A DNA stretch of 64,000 nucleotides from Sphingomonas sp. 28-63-12 (lineage in GTDB: Bacteria > Pseudomonadota > Alphaproteobacteria > Sphingomonadales > Sphingomonadaceae). Below, in pieces: positions 1 through 9,497 of this stretch (positions are counted from its first letter, which is position 1; every line of letters begins with the position of its first letter). A program made the translations under genes and the position numbers. The stretch covers positions 62,001-126,000 of the forward strand of contig NCGD01000017.1 of assembly GCA_002281535.1 (NCBI GenBank), in the 5' to 3' direction. A model generated the notes under the pieces. It was not told the DNA's origin and made no database searches. It worked only from the letters and a program-made list of their open reading frames with translations.

Positions 1-618
1 GCGCATGTCGTGACGACGACGACGCACAAGACGCTGCGCGGGCCGCGCGGCGGGATGATCCTTTCCAATGACGAGGCGCTCGGCAAGAAGTTCAACTCAG
101 CGGTGTTCCCGGGCCTGCAGGGCGGGCCGCTGATGCATGTGATCGCGGCCAAGGCAGTGGCGTTCGGCGAGGCGCTCGAGCCGGGCTATAAAAGCTATAT
201 CGCCGCGGTGGTCGAAAACGCCAAGGTGCTGGCAGCGACGCTCAACGAGCGCGGCTGCAACCTGGTGGCGGGCGGCACCGATACGCATCTGGCGTTGGTC
301 GACCTGACCCCGCTTGGGGTGACCGGCAAGGATGCCGACGAAGCGCTGGAGCGCGCCGGGATCACCTGCAACAAAAACGGCATCCCCAATGATCCATTGC
401 CGCCGACCAAGACCAGCGGCATCCGCGTGGGATCGCCAGCCGGCACGACGCGCGGCTTTGGCCCTGCCGAATTTCGCGAGATCGGCCATATGGTCGCCGA
501 CGTGCTCGACGGCCTGCGCGCAAAGGGCGACCAGGGCGATGCCGCGGTCGAGGCCAATGTCCGTGCGCGGGTGCTGGCATTGTGCGCGCGCTTCCCGATC
601 TATCCTGAAGGGATGTGA
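1..618 (+). CDS. glyA: Serine hydroxymethyltransferase, C-terminal part (cut by window start)
   Basis: Cytosolic PLP enzyme that interconverts serine and glycine while charging tetrahydrofolate with a one-carbon unit. The open frame runs in from base 1 and begins [18 protein letters not shown], which contains the conserved [12 protein letters not shown] segment with the PLP-binding lysine. Only the second half of the protein (about 205 residues) is visible. Conserved downstream blocks include the [20 protein letters not shown] region and [15 protein letters not shown]. It heads an apparent operon with a small membrane protein gene 2 bases downstream, then nrdR and trmJ. The real start lies outside the window. 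Confidence 0.97.
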   Translation, partial: AHVVTTTTHKTLRGPRGGMILSNDEALGKKFNSAVFPGLQGGPLMHVIAAKAVAFGEALEPGYKSYIAAVVENAKVLAATLNERGCNLVAGGTDTHLALVDLTPLGVTGKDADEALERAGITCNKNGIPNDPLPPTKTSGIRVGSPAGTTRGFGPAEFREIGHMVADVLDGLRAKGDQGDAAVEANVRARVLALCARFPIYPEGM

Positions 619-620
619 CG

Positions 621-773
621 ATGACCGAAGAAGACAAGGCGCTGAGCAAGAAAATGGCGATTGCCGCGGCGATCGGCGCGGTCATCGCGATTCCGGTGCC
701 GTTTGTCGGGCCGATCTTTGGCGCGATGGCGGGCGCGGGCTATGCCTTTGTCCGTTCGAAGAAGCGGGGCTGA
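621..773 (+). CDS. Small glycine-rich membrane protein, unknown function
   Basis: A 50-residue frame starting ATG two bases after the glyA stop; its TGA is directly followed by the nrdR ATG (TGAATG). The product has a charged N-terminus (MTEEDKALSKK), one hydrophobic segment of about 28 residues rich in Gly and Ala (roughly residues 13-43), and a basic tail (RSKKRG), so one membrane span or a re-entrant hairpin is likely. I do not recognise the family. Tight packing between glyA and nrdR supports that it is a real translated gene. Confidence 0.6.
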   Translation: MTEEDKALSKKMAIAAAIGAVIAIPVPFVGPIFGAMAGAGYAFVRSKKRG

Positions 774-1235
774 ATGCGCTGCCCCTTTTGCGGCCATGAA
801 GACAGCCAGGTAAAGGACAGCCGCCCGACCGAAGACGGCGCCGCGATCCGCCGCCGGCGCCAGTGCGAGGGGTGTGCGGCGCGCTTCACGACGTTCGAGC
901 GAATCCAGCTGCGCGACCTGTTCGTGCTGAAAAGCGAAGACCGGCGCGAACCCTTCGAGCGCGAAAAACTGATGCGATCGGTGTCGATCGCCTGCCGCAA
1001 GCGCCCGATTGACGCGATGCGGATCGAAAAGCTCGTCACCAGCATCCAGCGCCAGCTGGAAACGCTGGGCGACAGCGACATCCCGTCGCAGCGGATCGGC
1101 GAGCTGGTGATGGATGGGCTGAAAGAGCTCGATTCGGTCGCCTATATCCGCTTTGCCAGCGTCTATAAGGATTTCCGCGAGGCGCGCGATTTCGAGGAAT
1201 TCGCCGGCAATGTGGCCGAGGTGGGCAAGGGGTGA
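774..1235 (+). CDS. nrdR: Transcriptional repressor NrdR of ribonucleotide reductase genes
   Basis: NrdR binds ATP/dATP and represses ribonucleotide reductase operons through NrdR boxes. The 153-residue product has the usual family length. The N-terminal zinc ribbon is clear: C3 and C6 ([17 protein letters not shown]) and C31 and C34 (QCEGC). The ATP-cone domain follows from about residue 49 ([14 protein letters not shown]). The start ATG abuts the stop of the preceding small gene, and the 3' end overlaps the trmJ GTG start by four bases. The glyA-nrdR order is common in proteobacteria. Confidence 0.97.
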   Translation: MRCPFCGHEDSQVKDSRPTEDGAAIRRRRQCEGCAARFTTFERIQLRDLFVLKSEDRREPFEREKLMRSVSIACRKRPIDAMRIEKLVTSIQRQLETLGDSDIPSQRIGELVMDGLKELDSVAYIRFASVYKDFREARDFEEFAGNVAEVGKG

Positions 1236-1975
1236 CTGTGGCAGAGACCATAGCCCCGCCCCCCGTCATCGTCCTCGTCCGCCCGCAGCTTGGCGAGAAT
1301 ATCGGCAAGGCGGCGCGCGCGATGCTCAATTTCGGGCTGACCGAGCTGCGGCTGGTGACGCCGCGGGATGGCTGGCCCAATCCATCGGCCGGGCCGGCAG
1401 CATCGGGCGCGGATATCGTGCTGGAACGGGCGCAGGTTTTCGACAGCGTCGCCGCCGCCGTTGCCGATTGCGCGCAGGTCTATGCGACCACGGTGCGCAA
1501 GCGTGGTGTGACCAAGCCGGTGGTGACGCCGGCGCAAGCGGCGGTTGATATTCATGGCGCGCTAACCCGCGCCGCCATCCTGTTCGGGCCTGAGCGCGCC
1601 GGGCTGGAGACCGACGATGTCGCGCTTGCGCGCACGATCATCACGGTGCCGATCAACCCCGATTTCGCGTCGCTCAACCTGGCCCAGGCGGTGATTCTGG
1701 TCGCCTATGAATGGAGCAAGGGGGTGGCACTCGCCAGCCCGCCCGAGATCGAGATGCCGCCACCGGCGCCGCACGAAGAGCTGGAAGGGATGATCGAGCA
1801 GCTCGATGCGATGCTGAGCGCTGCCGGTTATTTCTTCCCGCCCGACCGGACAGTGACAACCAAGCGGACATTGCGCACCCTGCTGACCAAGCCCGGCTGG
1901 TCGACCCAGGAAGTGCGGACGATGCGCGGGGTGTTATCGACGCTCGACCGGCCACGACCGAGCCGGGGCGGGTGA
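1232..1975 (+). CDS. trmJ: SpoU-type tRNA 2'-O-methyltransferase, TrmJ family
   Basis: Probable tRNA (cytidine/uridine-32) 2'-O-methyltransferase of the SPOUT superfamily, using S-adenosylmethionine. The 247-residue product shows the TrmJ order of motifs: [21 protein letters not shown] near the N-terminus, YATTVRKRG in the middle, then the SAM-knot blocks [10 protein letters not shown] and [15 protein letters not shown]. It begins with GTG at 1232, overlapping the nrdR stop (GTGA), which indicates translational coupling. It converges on the chorismate mutase gene with a 16-base gap. Exact target position is inferred from family similarity. Confidence 0.9.
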   Translation: MTVAETIAPPPVIVLVRPQLGENIGKAARAMLNFGLTELRLVTPRDGWPNPSAGPAASGADIVLERAQVFDSVAAAVADCAQVYATTVRKRGVTKPVVTPAQAAVDIHGALTRAAILFGPERAGLETDDVALARTIITVPINPDFASLNLAQAVILVAYEWSKGVALASPPEIEMPPPAPHEELEGMIEQLDAMLSAAGYFFPPDRTVTTKRTLRTLLTKPGWSTQEVRTMRGVLSTLDRPRPSRGG

Positions 1976-1991
1976 CAAGGCCCGGCGGGGA

Positions 1992-2297
1992 TCAGCGTTG
2001 GTCGAACAAATCCAGTTCATAGGCGATCGAGGTTTCGACCAGATCCTCCCACAACGCGGCGATGGCGTCTGCGGGCAAGCCGGCGGCGGCGGCTTCGGCG
2101 CGGGCATTGGCGATGACCTGCGCCTTGCGCGGCTCGTCTCGGACATGATCGCGCTGTGGCTTGATGCGCGCGGCGGCGGCCATATAGGCGAAGCGGCGGG
2201 CGAGCAGCGCGATCAACTCGCGGTCGAGCTGGTCGACGCCGGCGCGGACTTCGGCCATGGTGGTGCAGTCCCGGCCGGCTAGGATCGTGTCGCTCAT
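1992..2297 (-). CDS. Chorismate mutase, AroQ/type II
   Basis: A 101-residue all-alpha AroQ-fold enzyme converting chorismate to prephenate for Phe/Tyr synthesis. The N-terminal helix reads MAEVRAGVDQLDRELIALLARRFAYMAAAARIKP, with the Arg and Lys positions expected to bind the substrate carboxylates. The frame extends upstream, but ATG at 2297 (MSDTILAGRDCTTM) fits family length better than the longer Arg-rich extension. PchB-type isochorismate pyruvate lyases share this fold, so that activity cannot be excluded; no salicylate or siderophore genes are nearby. Convergent with trmJ. Confidence 0.85.
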   Translation of the reverse strand: MSDTILAGRDCTTMAEVRAGVDQLDRELIALLARRFAYMAAAARIKPQRDHVRDEPRKAQVIANARAEAAAAGLPADAIAALWEDLVETSIAYELDLFDQR

Positions 2298-2506
2298 GCG
2301 CCCGGCTTTTGGCGAACCCGCGCGCCGCTGTCCAGCTTGACTCATCGGCACCGCCCGGCTACCCGCCCGCCTTCGCAAATGGCCCCGCACCCCGGTGAAG
2401 CGGTGGCCCTGTTTCGATCCTATCCGATCAGCACAGAGCGATGACCGGGATATCGCTTGTCCACCACGGATGAGCGGTCGTTGTTGGCAATTGCAAAGGA
2501 ATAATT

Positions 2507-3121
2507 ATGTCGAAGCGCCAAAGCGCCAAGTATAAGCTCGATCGCCGGATGGGCGAGAATATCTGGGGTCGTCCCAAGAGCCCGGTCAACAAGCGTGAAT
2601 ATGGCCCCGGCCAGCACGGCCAGCGCCGCAAGGGCAAGGTTTCAGACTTCGGCATCCAGTTGCGCGCCAAGCAGAAGCTCAAGGGCTATTATGGCGACGT
2701 GACCGAGAAGCAGTTCCGCGCCTGCTATCACGAAGCTGCGCGCATGAAGGGCGATACCGGCCAGAACCTGATCGGCCTGCTCGAGCAGCGGCTCGACATG
2801 ATCGTCTATCGCGCCAAGTTCGCGCCGACGGTGTTTGCCGCGCGCCAGCTGGTCAGCCATGGCCACATCAAGGTCAACGGCGTGAAGTGCAACATCGCCT
2901 CGCGGCGTTGCTTTCCCGGTGACGAGATCATGCTCGGCACCAAGGCGCAGGAAATGGCGCTGGTGATGGAAGCACAGAGCCTGGCCGAGCGCGACATTCC
3001 CGATTATGTCGCCCCCGATGGTGCGGCCAAGATCACCTTCACGCGCGTGCCGACGCTCGATGAAGTACCCTATCCGGTGAAGATGGAACCGAACCTGGTC
3101 GTCGAGTTCTACTCGCGCTGA
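2507..3121 (+). CDS. rpsD: 30S ribosomal protein S4
   Basis: Primary 16S rRNA-binding protein of the small subunit body; S4 also often controls its own synthesis. The 204-residue product starts [41 protein letters not shown], typical of alphaproteobacterial S4, and carries the S4 RNA-binding domain at about residues 94-155 ([34 protein letters not shown]). A ribosome site (AAAGGA) sits six bases before ATG. It is a single-gene unit with 209 bases upstream that hold no gene and a strong terminator downstream. Confidence 0.98.
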   Translation: MSKRQSAKYKLDRRMGENIWGRPKSPVNKREYGPGQHGQRRKGKVSDFGIQLRAKQKLKGYYGDVTEKQFRACYHEAARMKGDTGQNLIGLLEQRLDMIVYRAKFAPTVFAARQLVSHGHIKVNGVKCNIASRRCFPGDEIMLGTKAQEMALVMEAQSLAERDIPDYVAPDGAAKITFTRVPTLDEVPYPVKMEPNLVVEFYSR

Positions 3122-3171
3122 TCGGACGGGCCGGCATTGACCGGCCGTTCGGTTTCCCAGGAAACGCCAAC

Positions 3172-3205
3172 AAAGGGGCGGCCGGCGACGGCCGCCCCTT
3201 TCTTT
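3172..3205 (+). terminator. Rho-independent terminator after rpsD
   Basis: A perfect 13-bp GC-rich stem (3172-3184 with 3189-3201, arms aaaggggcggccg and its complement), a four-base loop GCGA, and a T-rich tail TTTCTTT. It begins 50 bases after the rpsD stop. The A-run on the left arm means it could also end transcription of the converging S9 peptidase gene. Confidence 0.85.
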
Positions 3206-3216
3206 ATGGCGATCCG

Positions 3217-5190
3217 TTATGGTGCCGGCGGCAGCGCCAGCGTCTGGCGCAAAAAGCCGTCCATCTTGTCGAGCATGTCGGCGCGGACCGTGCTGTCGTC
3301 GAGCTGATGGTCGAGATGGCCGAGCTCGACCAGCTCAACACGCTTGCCGGCCGATTTCAGCCGCGACGCCATTAGCCGCGATTCGCCGATCGCGACATTC
3401 TGGTCGCGGTCGCCATGGAACATCAGCACCGGCGCGACAAAGCGATCGGCGTGGCGGGCGGGTGAGCCGGCTGCCACGTGTGGACCGCGGCCGATCCGGA
3501 CATCGACATTCTTGTAGTTGCTGAACGCGGCGAATTCTTCGCGCCAGGCATCGAAATCGGTGACCGGTGCCACCGCGACGATCGCGCCGAACAGGTGCGG
3601 ATCGACGACCGCCGATTGCAGGGCGGCATAGCCGCCATAGGACCAGCCAACGATGGCGAGCTTGGTGTAGCCTTGCTGCTTCATCCAGCGGCCGCCATCA
3701 TTGATGTCGCCGACGGACGTTTCCCAGTGCTGAAAGCCGTTGCTGTTCAAAAAGGCGATGCCAAAGCCGGTCGAGCCGCGAAAATTGGGCTGGAGCACGG
3801 CATAGCCGCGATTGGCAAAGAATTGCGCAAGCCAGTCAAAACCCCATTCGTCGCGCGATTCGGGGCCGCCATGCGGCATTACGATTGCGGGCAGATTCTT
3901 GCCATCGCTGCCCGGCGGCAGTGTCAGATAGGCAGGGATCATCGTGCCATCGGCAGCGGGGTAGCTGATCGACTTGACGGTGGCGAGCGCGGTCTTGGCG
4001 AGCTGGGGGCGCGCCGGCAGCAACTCGGCCAGATGGCGGGTCGGCTTGTCGAAGATATAATAATGACCGGGATCGATATCGCTATAGGCGAACAGCAGCA
4101 ACTTGTTCTCGTCCGCACTCGCATCGATGATGGTCACCAGCGGGTGGCCGGGCAGCGCCTTCGACAGCGAGAGGGTGAGCTTTTTCAGCTCGGCATCGAA
4201 AAATTCGACCTCGGGCCGATCGGTGGTGAAGCTGACGCCGACCACGCGATCCTGCCGGCCGATCTGCACCAGGCGGCTGATGTCGACATCGGGCCGGGCA
4301 AACACCAGCTCGCGCTTCAGGCTGCCGTCGAGCGCCATTGAGAAGAGACCGGTATGGTCACCTTCGGCGTCATAGCCATAGGCGACATCCTTGTCGCGAT
4401 CGACCGCGACCGGTTCGAAGCCGACCGTATAGCTGCCCTTGTCGATCATGCTGCTGAGCGGCTTCCAGGCCCGGCTGTCCTTCGTGCGATAGAGAAAGGA
4501 GGTGCTGGCGTTCGAATAGCCCTGATTGTCGGTACCGCGCAGCCGCATGATCCGGATCGCGCCATGGCCATCACTGACATAGCCGATCGCCCCGCTGCGC
4601 GGCTGTTCGACGACGTCGCGCTTCAACGTGACGGTATTGACCCGGTCCACCCCATCGCCCTCGCGCGATGTGGTCAGCACCGTGCCGGTCGAGAATTCCG
4701 GCACATAGGTGTGGCTCATCAGGATGCTGCCATCGGCGGCATCGGCCTGCCAATCCAGCACCTGCCCGCCACCGACTACCGATTGCAGCGCATAGCCCGG
4801 GTTGCGGGCGCTGAGCACTTTCATGTTCTTGCCATCGGCGTCGAGCGTGATCAGCCGGGTATAGGTCAACAACGTCCGGCCATCGTTGATGTCGAACCCG
4901 ATCGAACAGATCAGCCGAAACGACGTCGCCCAGCGGCAGCCGCCGATATGTTCGGTGGTGCCCTGCGATGTCATCACCGGGGTTATGCTGCTGTCGTCGA
5001 GCGAGACGACGACCAGCGCGTTGCCGCGGCCGGCAACCGCCTCGACAAGGGCCACGCGCTTGCCATCGGGGGACAGGCTGATCTGCTGAATGTCCTCGCG
5101 CGCGCCAAAGCGGGTCGCCGCATCGCTGGCGGCATGCGCGGGCATGCTGGCGATCGCTGCGGCGGTTGCCAGTAAAATCTTGCGATACAT
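3217..5190 (-). CDS. Secreted S9-family prolyl oligopeptidase-like serine peptidase
   Basis: Periplasmic dipeptidyl/oligopeptidyl peptidase of the S9 family, 657 residues. The frame is open further upstream, but ATG at 5190 gives a signal peptide (MYRKILLATAAAIASMPAHA) and is preceded by a good ribosome site (AAAGGGGAGGA). An N-terminal beta-propeller-like region comes first, then an alpha/beta-hydrolase domain from about residue 430. The expected triad is visible: Ser517 in GWSYGGYAAL, Asp596 in FHGDRDQNV and His625 in LGHLDHQ. It is divergent from the M28 peptidase gene across a 130-base promoter region, so the two secreted peptidases may be co-regulated. Confidence 0.92.
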   Translation of the reverse strand: MYRKILLATAAAIASMPAHAASDAATRFGAREDIQQISLSPDGKRVALVEAVAGRGNALVVVSLDDSSITPVMTSQGTTEHIGGCRWATSFRLICSIGFDINDGRTLLTYTRLITLDADGKNMKVLSARNPGYALQSVVGGGQVLDWQADAADGSILMSHTYVPEFSTGTVLTTSREGDGVDRVNTVTLKRDVVEQPRSGAIGYVSDGHGAIRIMRLRGTDNQGYSNASTSFLYRTKDSRAWKPLSSMIDKGSYTVGFEPVAVDRDKDVAYGYDAEGDHTGLFSMALDGSLKRELVFARPDVDISRLVQIGRQDRVVGVSFTTDRPEVEFFDAELKKLTLSLSKALPGHPLVTIIDASADENKLLLFAYSDIDPGHYYIFDKPTRHLAELLPARPQLAKTALATVKSISYPAADGTMIPAYLTLPPGSDGKNLPAIVMPHGGPESRDEWGFDWLAQFFANRGYAVLQPNFRGSTGFGIAFLNSNGFQHWETSVGDINDGGRWMKQQGYTKLAIVGWSYGGYAALQSAVVDPHLFGAIVAVAPVTDFDAWREEFAAFSNYKNVDVRIGRGPHVAAGSPARHADRFVAPVLMFHGDRDQNVAIGESRLMASRLKSAGKRVELVELGHLDHQLDDSTVRADMLDKMDGFLRQTLALPPAP

Positions 5191-5320
5191 TGGAATTTTT
5201 CCTCCCCTTTGGTTGCCCCTTTGATCGCGCAGCGGGCCCGAATGCAAGGGATTTTGGCGCGGTTGCGTGCGGCTCCCCGCGCTGCCAATAAGCTTAGGAA
5301 ATAGGACGAAGGAGAGCTTG

Positions 5321-6952
5321 ATGCGCGTTGCCCTGATGGTTGGCCTGGTCGCTTGCACGACACCGGCGTTGGCGAGCGACCCCAGCCCGGCCATTTCGAT
5401 CGAGACGCTGAAGACCGTGGACAAGGAATTGTCGTCCGACGCCTATGAGGGGCGCGCGCCCGCGACGCCGGCCGAGGACAAGACGGTCGGCTATATCATC
5501 GACCGGTTCAAGGCAGCGGGCCTGCAGCCGGGCAATCATGGCAGCTGGGTGCAGGATGTGCCTTTGGTCGAGATTACCGGCAGCGATGTGTCGCCGATCA
5601 GTTTCAAGGGCGGCACGGCCCCAGTCAGCATGGCCTATCGCAGCGATATGGTGATCGCCACCTATCGCGTGACGCCCAGAATCGCGGTGCAGGACAGCCC
5701 GGTGGTGTTCGTCGGCTATGGCATCAACGCGCCCGAGCGCGGCTGGAACGATTATGCGGGCCTGGACGTGAAGGACAAGACGGTCGTCGTACTGATCAAC
5801 GACCCCGATTATCAGATGCCGACCAAGGACGGTTTGTTCGAGGGGCGGGCGATGACCTATTATGGCCGCTGGACCTACAAGTTCGAAGAAGCCGCGCGGC
5901 AGGGCGCTGCCGCCGTGCTGATCGTGCATGATACCGAGCCCGCCGCCTATGGCTGGGGCGTGGTGCAATCGAGCTGGACCGGGCCGCAGCTGGAGCTCGA
6001 CGCCAAGGGCGATCATCTCGATCAGAGCCAGGCTATCGGCTGGATGCAGCTGGCCAAGGCGAAGGAATTGTTTGCTAGCGCCGGCCAGGATTTCGAGGCG
6101 CTATCGGCTGCCGCCAAGGTGAAGGGGTTTAGGGCGGTGCCGCTGGGCGTGACCGCGTCGATGTCCTTCACCAACACTATCCGCCGTCAGGCATCGAAAA
6201 ACGTGATCGGCGTGCTGCCGGGAACGACGGCGCCCGATGATTATGTTCTCTACACCGCGCATTGGGACCATCTCGGCCGCTGCGACGCGGTGAAGGGCGA
6301 CGATATCTGCAATGGCGCGGTCGACAATGCGAGCGGCATGGCCGGGCTGGTTGCGCTGGCCGAGGCCAATCGCGCGGCAGGCCCGGCCCGGCGATCGATC
6401 GCCTTCATGGCGGTGACGGCGGAGGAATCGGGGCTGCTCGGTTCGCAATATTATGCCGAACACCCAGTCTATCCGCTGGCACATACCGTGGGTGGGGTGA
6501 ATATGGACAGCCTGAACGTGATCGGCCTGACCAGGGATTTCGTGGTGACCGGGGCGGGCAAGTCCGAGCTGGAGGACCTGATCGTTCCGCTGGTTGCGGC
6601 ACAGCACCGGGTGATCAAGCCCGAGCCGAGCCCCGAGCGCGGCGGCTATTTCCGATCCGACCATTTCAGCTTCGCCAAGCTGGGCGTGCCGATGCTCGAC
6701 GGCGGATCGGGCGAGGATCTGGTCAAGGGCGGGGTTGCCGCCGGGCATGCGGCGGCCGAGGATTATGTCACCAACCGCTATCACAAGCCACAGGACGAAT
6801 ATGACGCCCATTGGGACTGGTCGGGCGCGGTGGCCGACCTGACGCTCTATTATCAACTGGGCCGGCAGCTGGCCGCGGGCAAGACCTGGCCGGACTGGTA
6901 CAAGACCGCCGAATTCCGCGCGATCCGCGATCAGTCGCGCGCCGGGCAATAG
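5321..6952 (+). CDS. Secreted M28-family zinc aminopeptidase
   Basis: Metallopeptidase of family M28, 543 residues, with a signal peptide (MRVALMVGLVACTTPALA). ATG 5321 is preferred over the upstream in-frame start because it creates the signal peptide and follows AAGGAG. A PA-like insert occupies roughly residues 100-270. Zinc-ligand motifs follow in order: AHWDHLG (His), DNASGMAG (Asp), TAEESGLLGS (Glu pair), NMDSLN (Asp) and RSDHFSFAKLGVP (His). It is divergent from the S9 peptidase and followed 12 bases later by aguA. Likely role: trimming peptides in the periplasm. Confidence 0.92.
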   Translation: MRVALMVGLVACTTPALASDPSPAISIETLKTVDKELSSDAYEGRAPATPAEDKTVGYIIDRFKAAGLQPGNHGSWVQDVPLVEITGSDVSPISFKGGTAPVSMAYRSDMVIATYRVTPRIAVQDSPVVFVGYGINAPERGWNDYAGLDVKDKTVVVLINDPDYQMPTKDGLFEGRAMTYYGRWTYKFEEAARQGAAAVLIVHDTEPAAYGWGVVQSSWTGPQLELDAKGDHLDQSQAIGWMQLAKAKELFASAGQDFEALSAAAKVKGFRAVPLGVTASMSFTNTIRRQASKNVIGVLPGTTAPDDYVLYTAHWDHLGRCDAVKGDDICNGAVDNASGMAGLVALAEANRAAGPARRSIAFMAVTAEESGLLGSQYYAEHPVYPLAHTVGGVNMDSLNVIGLTRDFVVTGAGKSELEDLIVPLVAAQHRVIKPEPSPERGGYFRSDHFSFAKLGVPMLDGGSGEDLVKGGVAAGHAAAEDYVTNRYHKPQDEYDAHWDWSGAVADLTLYYQLGRQLAAGKTWPDWYKTAEFRAIRDQSRAGQ

Positions 6953-6964
6953 GAGCAGCTTGTC

Positions 6965-7933
6965 GTGACCAAGGAGGTCCAGCCCGCCGAATGGGCGCAG
7001 CACAAGGCGGTGTGGATCGGCTTTCCCAGCCATCCCGAATTGTGGCTTGAAGACATCCACCCCGCGCGGATCGAAGTGGCTGCCTTCGCGGCGGCGGTGC
7101 ATGCCGACGGGGCGGGCGAAAAGGTCATCCTGGTCGCCGCCAATGCCGCTGCCGGCGCGGCGGCGCAGAAACTGGCACCCTTTGCCGATGTGGTGGTCGA
7201 GCCGTTCGGCGATATCTGGTTGCGTGACACGGGGCCGATCTTCCTGTCGCGGACGATCGCGCGCGATTTCCAGTTCAATGGCTGGGGCGGCAAATATGAT
7301 CTGCCGGGAGACGACGATATCGGTGCCCGGCTGGCGCGCCGGCGGCGGATCCAGGTGGAGGCGTGCGACTGGGTGCTTGAGGGTGGCGCGATCGACGGCG
7401 ATGGCACCGGCCTGGTCGTCACCACCGAGCAATGCCTGCTCAATCCCAATCGGAACCCGGGCTTTTCACGGCCGATGATCGAGGAGTTCCTGCACCGCGA
7501 CCTGGGCTTTACCGAGGTGCTGTGGCTGGGCCAGGGGCTGTTCAACGACCATACTGACGGCCATGTCGACAATCTCGCGCGGTTCGTGGCGCCGGGCCGG
7601 CTGGCGATTCCGCAAGGATCGGACAATGATCCCAATTGGCGAATCTATCAGGTCGCGGCCGAAAAGGCGGAAGCCTTCGGGGTCGAGGTCGTCCGCGTCC
7701 CCTCGCCCGGGCGGATCATGCACGGCGATGACATCGTGCCGGCCAGCTATATGAATTTCTATATCGGCAATGCTGCCGTGGTGGTCCCGCAATATGGCGC
7801 GGAGAATGATGCAGCGGCAGTCGCTGCCTTTGCCGCGCTGTTCCCGGCGCATCAGGTCGTCGGCCAGCGCGCCGACCATATCCTGACCGGGGGCGGCAGC
7901 TTCCACTGCATCAGCCAGCAGATCCCGGGATGA
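6965..7933 (+). CDS. aguA: Agmatine deiminase
   Basis: Hydrolyses agmatine to N-carbamoylputrescine and ammonia, the first step of the agmatine route to putrescine. The 322-residue product of the peptidyl-arginine-deiminase superfamily begins with GTG. Diagnostic blocks are WLRDTGPIFL, NGWGGKY, EGGAIDGDG, NDHTDGHVDN (catalytic Asp/His region) and the C-terminal GGGSFHCISQQ with nucleophile Cys315. The stop overlaps the ATG of the DUF3147-type gene (ATGA), and aguB follows, so the two pathway enzymes form one operon. Confidence 0.95.
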   Translation: MTKEVQPAEWAQHKAVWIGFPSHPELWLEDIHPARIEVAAFAAAVHADGAGEKVILVAANAAAGAAAQKLAPFADVVVEPFGDIWLRDTGPIFLSRTIARDFQFNGWGGKYDLPGDDDIGARLARRRRIQVEACDWVLEGGAIDGDGTGLVVTTEQCLLNPNRNPGFSRPMIEEFLHRDLGFTEVLWLGQGLFNDHTDGHVDNLARFVAPGRLAIPQGSDNDPNWRIYQVAAEKAEAFGVEVVRVPSPGRIMHGDDIVPASYMNFYIGNAAVVVPQYGAENDAAAVAAFAALFPAHQVVGQRADHILTGGGSFHCISQQIPG

Positions 7934-8286
7934 GCTGGCTGGCGTTTGCTGCCCGGGCAGCGCTGGCCGGGGTGATCGTTGCCGCGGTTGCGCTGATCGC
8001 CCGGCGCAGCCCGGTGGCGGGCGCGATCGTCGCCTCGCTGCCGCTGGTATCGGTGCTGGGCATGATGTTCCTGTGGCACGACACGCATGATCCCGAGCGG
8101 CTGGCGACGCATGCCGGGGCGACATTATGGTATGTCATCCCCTCGCTGCCGATGTTCGCGCTCCTCCCTGTGCTGCTGCGCAACGGCATTTCCTTCTGGG
8201 CGAGCCTGGCGATGGGTTGCACGCTGACCGTGCTGCTCTATCTCGCAACGACATTGATCGCCGCCCGGTTTGGCGTGACGCTATAG
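7930..8286 (+). CDS. DUF3147-like small integral membrane protein
   Basis: A 118-residue protein with four predicted hydrophobic segments (about residues 5-25, 31-50, 65-85 and 92-113). It contains the RRSPVAGAIVASLPLVSVL stretch and a conserved-looking WHDT motif after helix 2. Resemblance to DUF3147 is from memory of that family. It overlaps aguA by four bases and lies 10 bases before aguB, so it is translated with the agmatine enzymes. A transport or membrane-anchoring role for this pathway is possible, but nothing in the sequence shows it. Confidence 0.75.
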   Translation: MSWLAFAARAALAGVIVAAVALIARRSPVAGAIVASLPLVSVLGMMFLWHDTHDPERLATHAGATLWYVIPSLPMFALLPVLLRNGISFWASLAMGCTLTVLLYLATTLIAARFGVTL

Positions 8287-8296
8287 GACCCTATCG

Positions 8297-9172
8297 ATGA
8301 CCGAGATCACCGTCGCCGCGCTGCAGCTTGGCTTTGGCCCCGATATCGACGTCAACATCGCGCATGTCGCGCGGCTGGTGGGCGAGGCAGCGGCGCGCGG
8401 CGCGCAAGTCGTGCTGCCGCCCGAACTGTTCGAGGGCGAATATTTCTGCCGCGTCGAGGACGAGGGCCTGTTCGCGACTGCCAGGCCGGTTGGCGAACAC
8501 AAGGCGGTGCTGGCGATGCAGGCGCTCGCCGCCGACTTGAAGATCAGCATCCCGACCAGCTTCTTCGAGGTGGACGGCCCGCACTATTACAACAGCCTCG
8601 CGATGATCGGCCCCGACGGCAAGGTCCAGGGCGTCTATCGCAAGAGCCATATCCCCGACGGGCCGGGCTATGAAGAGAAATTCTATTTTCGCCCCGGCAA
8701 TACCGGCTTCAAAGTCTGGCCCGGGCCGTCCGGCGCTGCCGACACGACATTGGGCGTCGGCATCTGCTGGGACCAATGGTATCCCGAAACCGCGCGCGCG
8801 ATGATGTTGATGGGTGCGCAGCTGCTGTTCTACCCGACCGCGATTGGCAGCGAGCCGCATGACGCGGGGCTCGACACCGCGCGGCTGTGGCGCCGTGCGA
8901 TGGTGGGGCATGCGGTGTCCAATGTGGTGCCGGTGGTGGCGGCCAATCGCGTGGGGACGGAGCCCAATGGAGAACCAGGGGGCCAGACCTTCTACGGCAC
9001 CAGCTTCATCACCGATGAGCGCGGCGACATCCTGGCCGAGCTGGGACGCGAGGAGGAAGGCGTGATCACCGCGACTCTCGACCTCGACCGGGTCAGACGC
9101 CACCGCGCCGCCTTCGGCTTCTTCCGCGATCGCCGGCCCGATCTTTATGGGCGGCTGGTGCAGGATATCTAG
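8297..9172 (+). CDS. aguB: N-carbamoylputrescine amidase
   Basis: Nitrilase-superfamily amidohydrolase, 291 residues, that converts N-carbamoylputrescine to putrescine, CO2 and ammonia, completing the pathway begun by AguA. The Glu-Lys-Cys triad is recognisable: Glu in LPPELFEGEYF, Lys in VYRKSHIPDGPGYEEKFYF and Cys157 in GVGICWDQWYPE. The IPDGPGYEEKFYF segment is characteristic of AguB rather than of generic nitrilases. The 3' end overlaps the convergent small secreted-protein gene by four bases. Confidence 0.95.
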   Translation: MTEITVAALQLGFGPDIDVNIAHVARLVGEAAARGAQVVLPPELFEGEYFCRVEDEGLFATARPVGEHKAVLAMQALAADLKISIPTSFFEVDGPHYYNSLAMIGPDGKVQGVYRKSHIPDGPGYEEKFYFRPGNTGFKVWPGPSGAADTTLGVGICWDQWYPETARAMMLMGAQLLFYPTAIGSEPHDAGLDTARLWRRAMVGHAVSNVVPVVAANRVGTEPNGEPGGQTFYGTSFITDERGDILAELGREEEGVITATLDLDRVRRHRAAFGFFRDRRPDLYGRLVQDI

Positions 9173-9450
9173 CGGCCGGGAAAGCCCCCGCGAAAACCGA
9201 CGCGTGCATTGACGACCATCGGCGTGTTGCAGCCATCAAGCGTCCGCACCACCGCCAGCAGCTGCCGGGCATCGGGTTCCTGGCCGAGCGGGCGGATACC
9301 GATCGGCCTGGCGTTGGCCGCGGTGATGACAGCATGGGCTTCGCACGCTGGACCGGCCGGCGGGGCAGCGACCGCGGCTTCGGGGGGCTGTTCTTCGGCG
9401 GCAGCAGCTGGCGCGGCCATTGCGATGGCAAGAATGAGAAAGGCGCGCAT
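9169..9450 (-). CDS. Small secreted protein, unknown function
   Basis: A 93-residue product with a signal peptide (MRAFLILAIAMAAPAAAAEE), a short Pro/Ala-rich linker, and a compact domain of about 60 residues with two cysteines (ACEAH and DGCNTP) that could form a disulfide in the periplasm. It ends VNARVGFRGGFPGR. No family is recognised. It converges on aguB with a four-base overlap and is divergent from the chlorite-dismutase-like gene; the 47-base intergenic region should carry both promoters. Confidence 0.6.
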   Translation of the reverse strand: MRAFLILAIAMAAPAAAAEEQPPEAAVAAPPAGPACEAHAVITAANARPIGIRPLGQEPDARQLLAVVRTLDGCNTPMVVNARVGFRGGFPGR

Positions 9451-9497
9451 ATCGATCTCCGGCTAAGGAGGTGCAATAGTACTAAAAACGGCCGGAT

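Noticed and set aside
3478-5175. Long plus-strand frames within the S9 peptidase gene
   Set aside because: They lie opposite a gene with signal peptide, full catalytic triad and ribosome site, and show no recognisable motifs.
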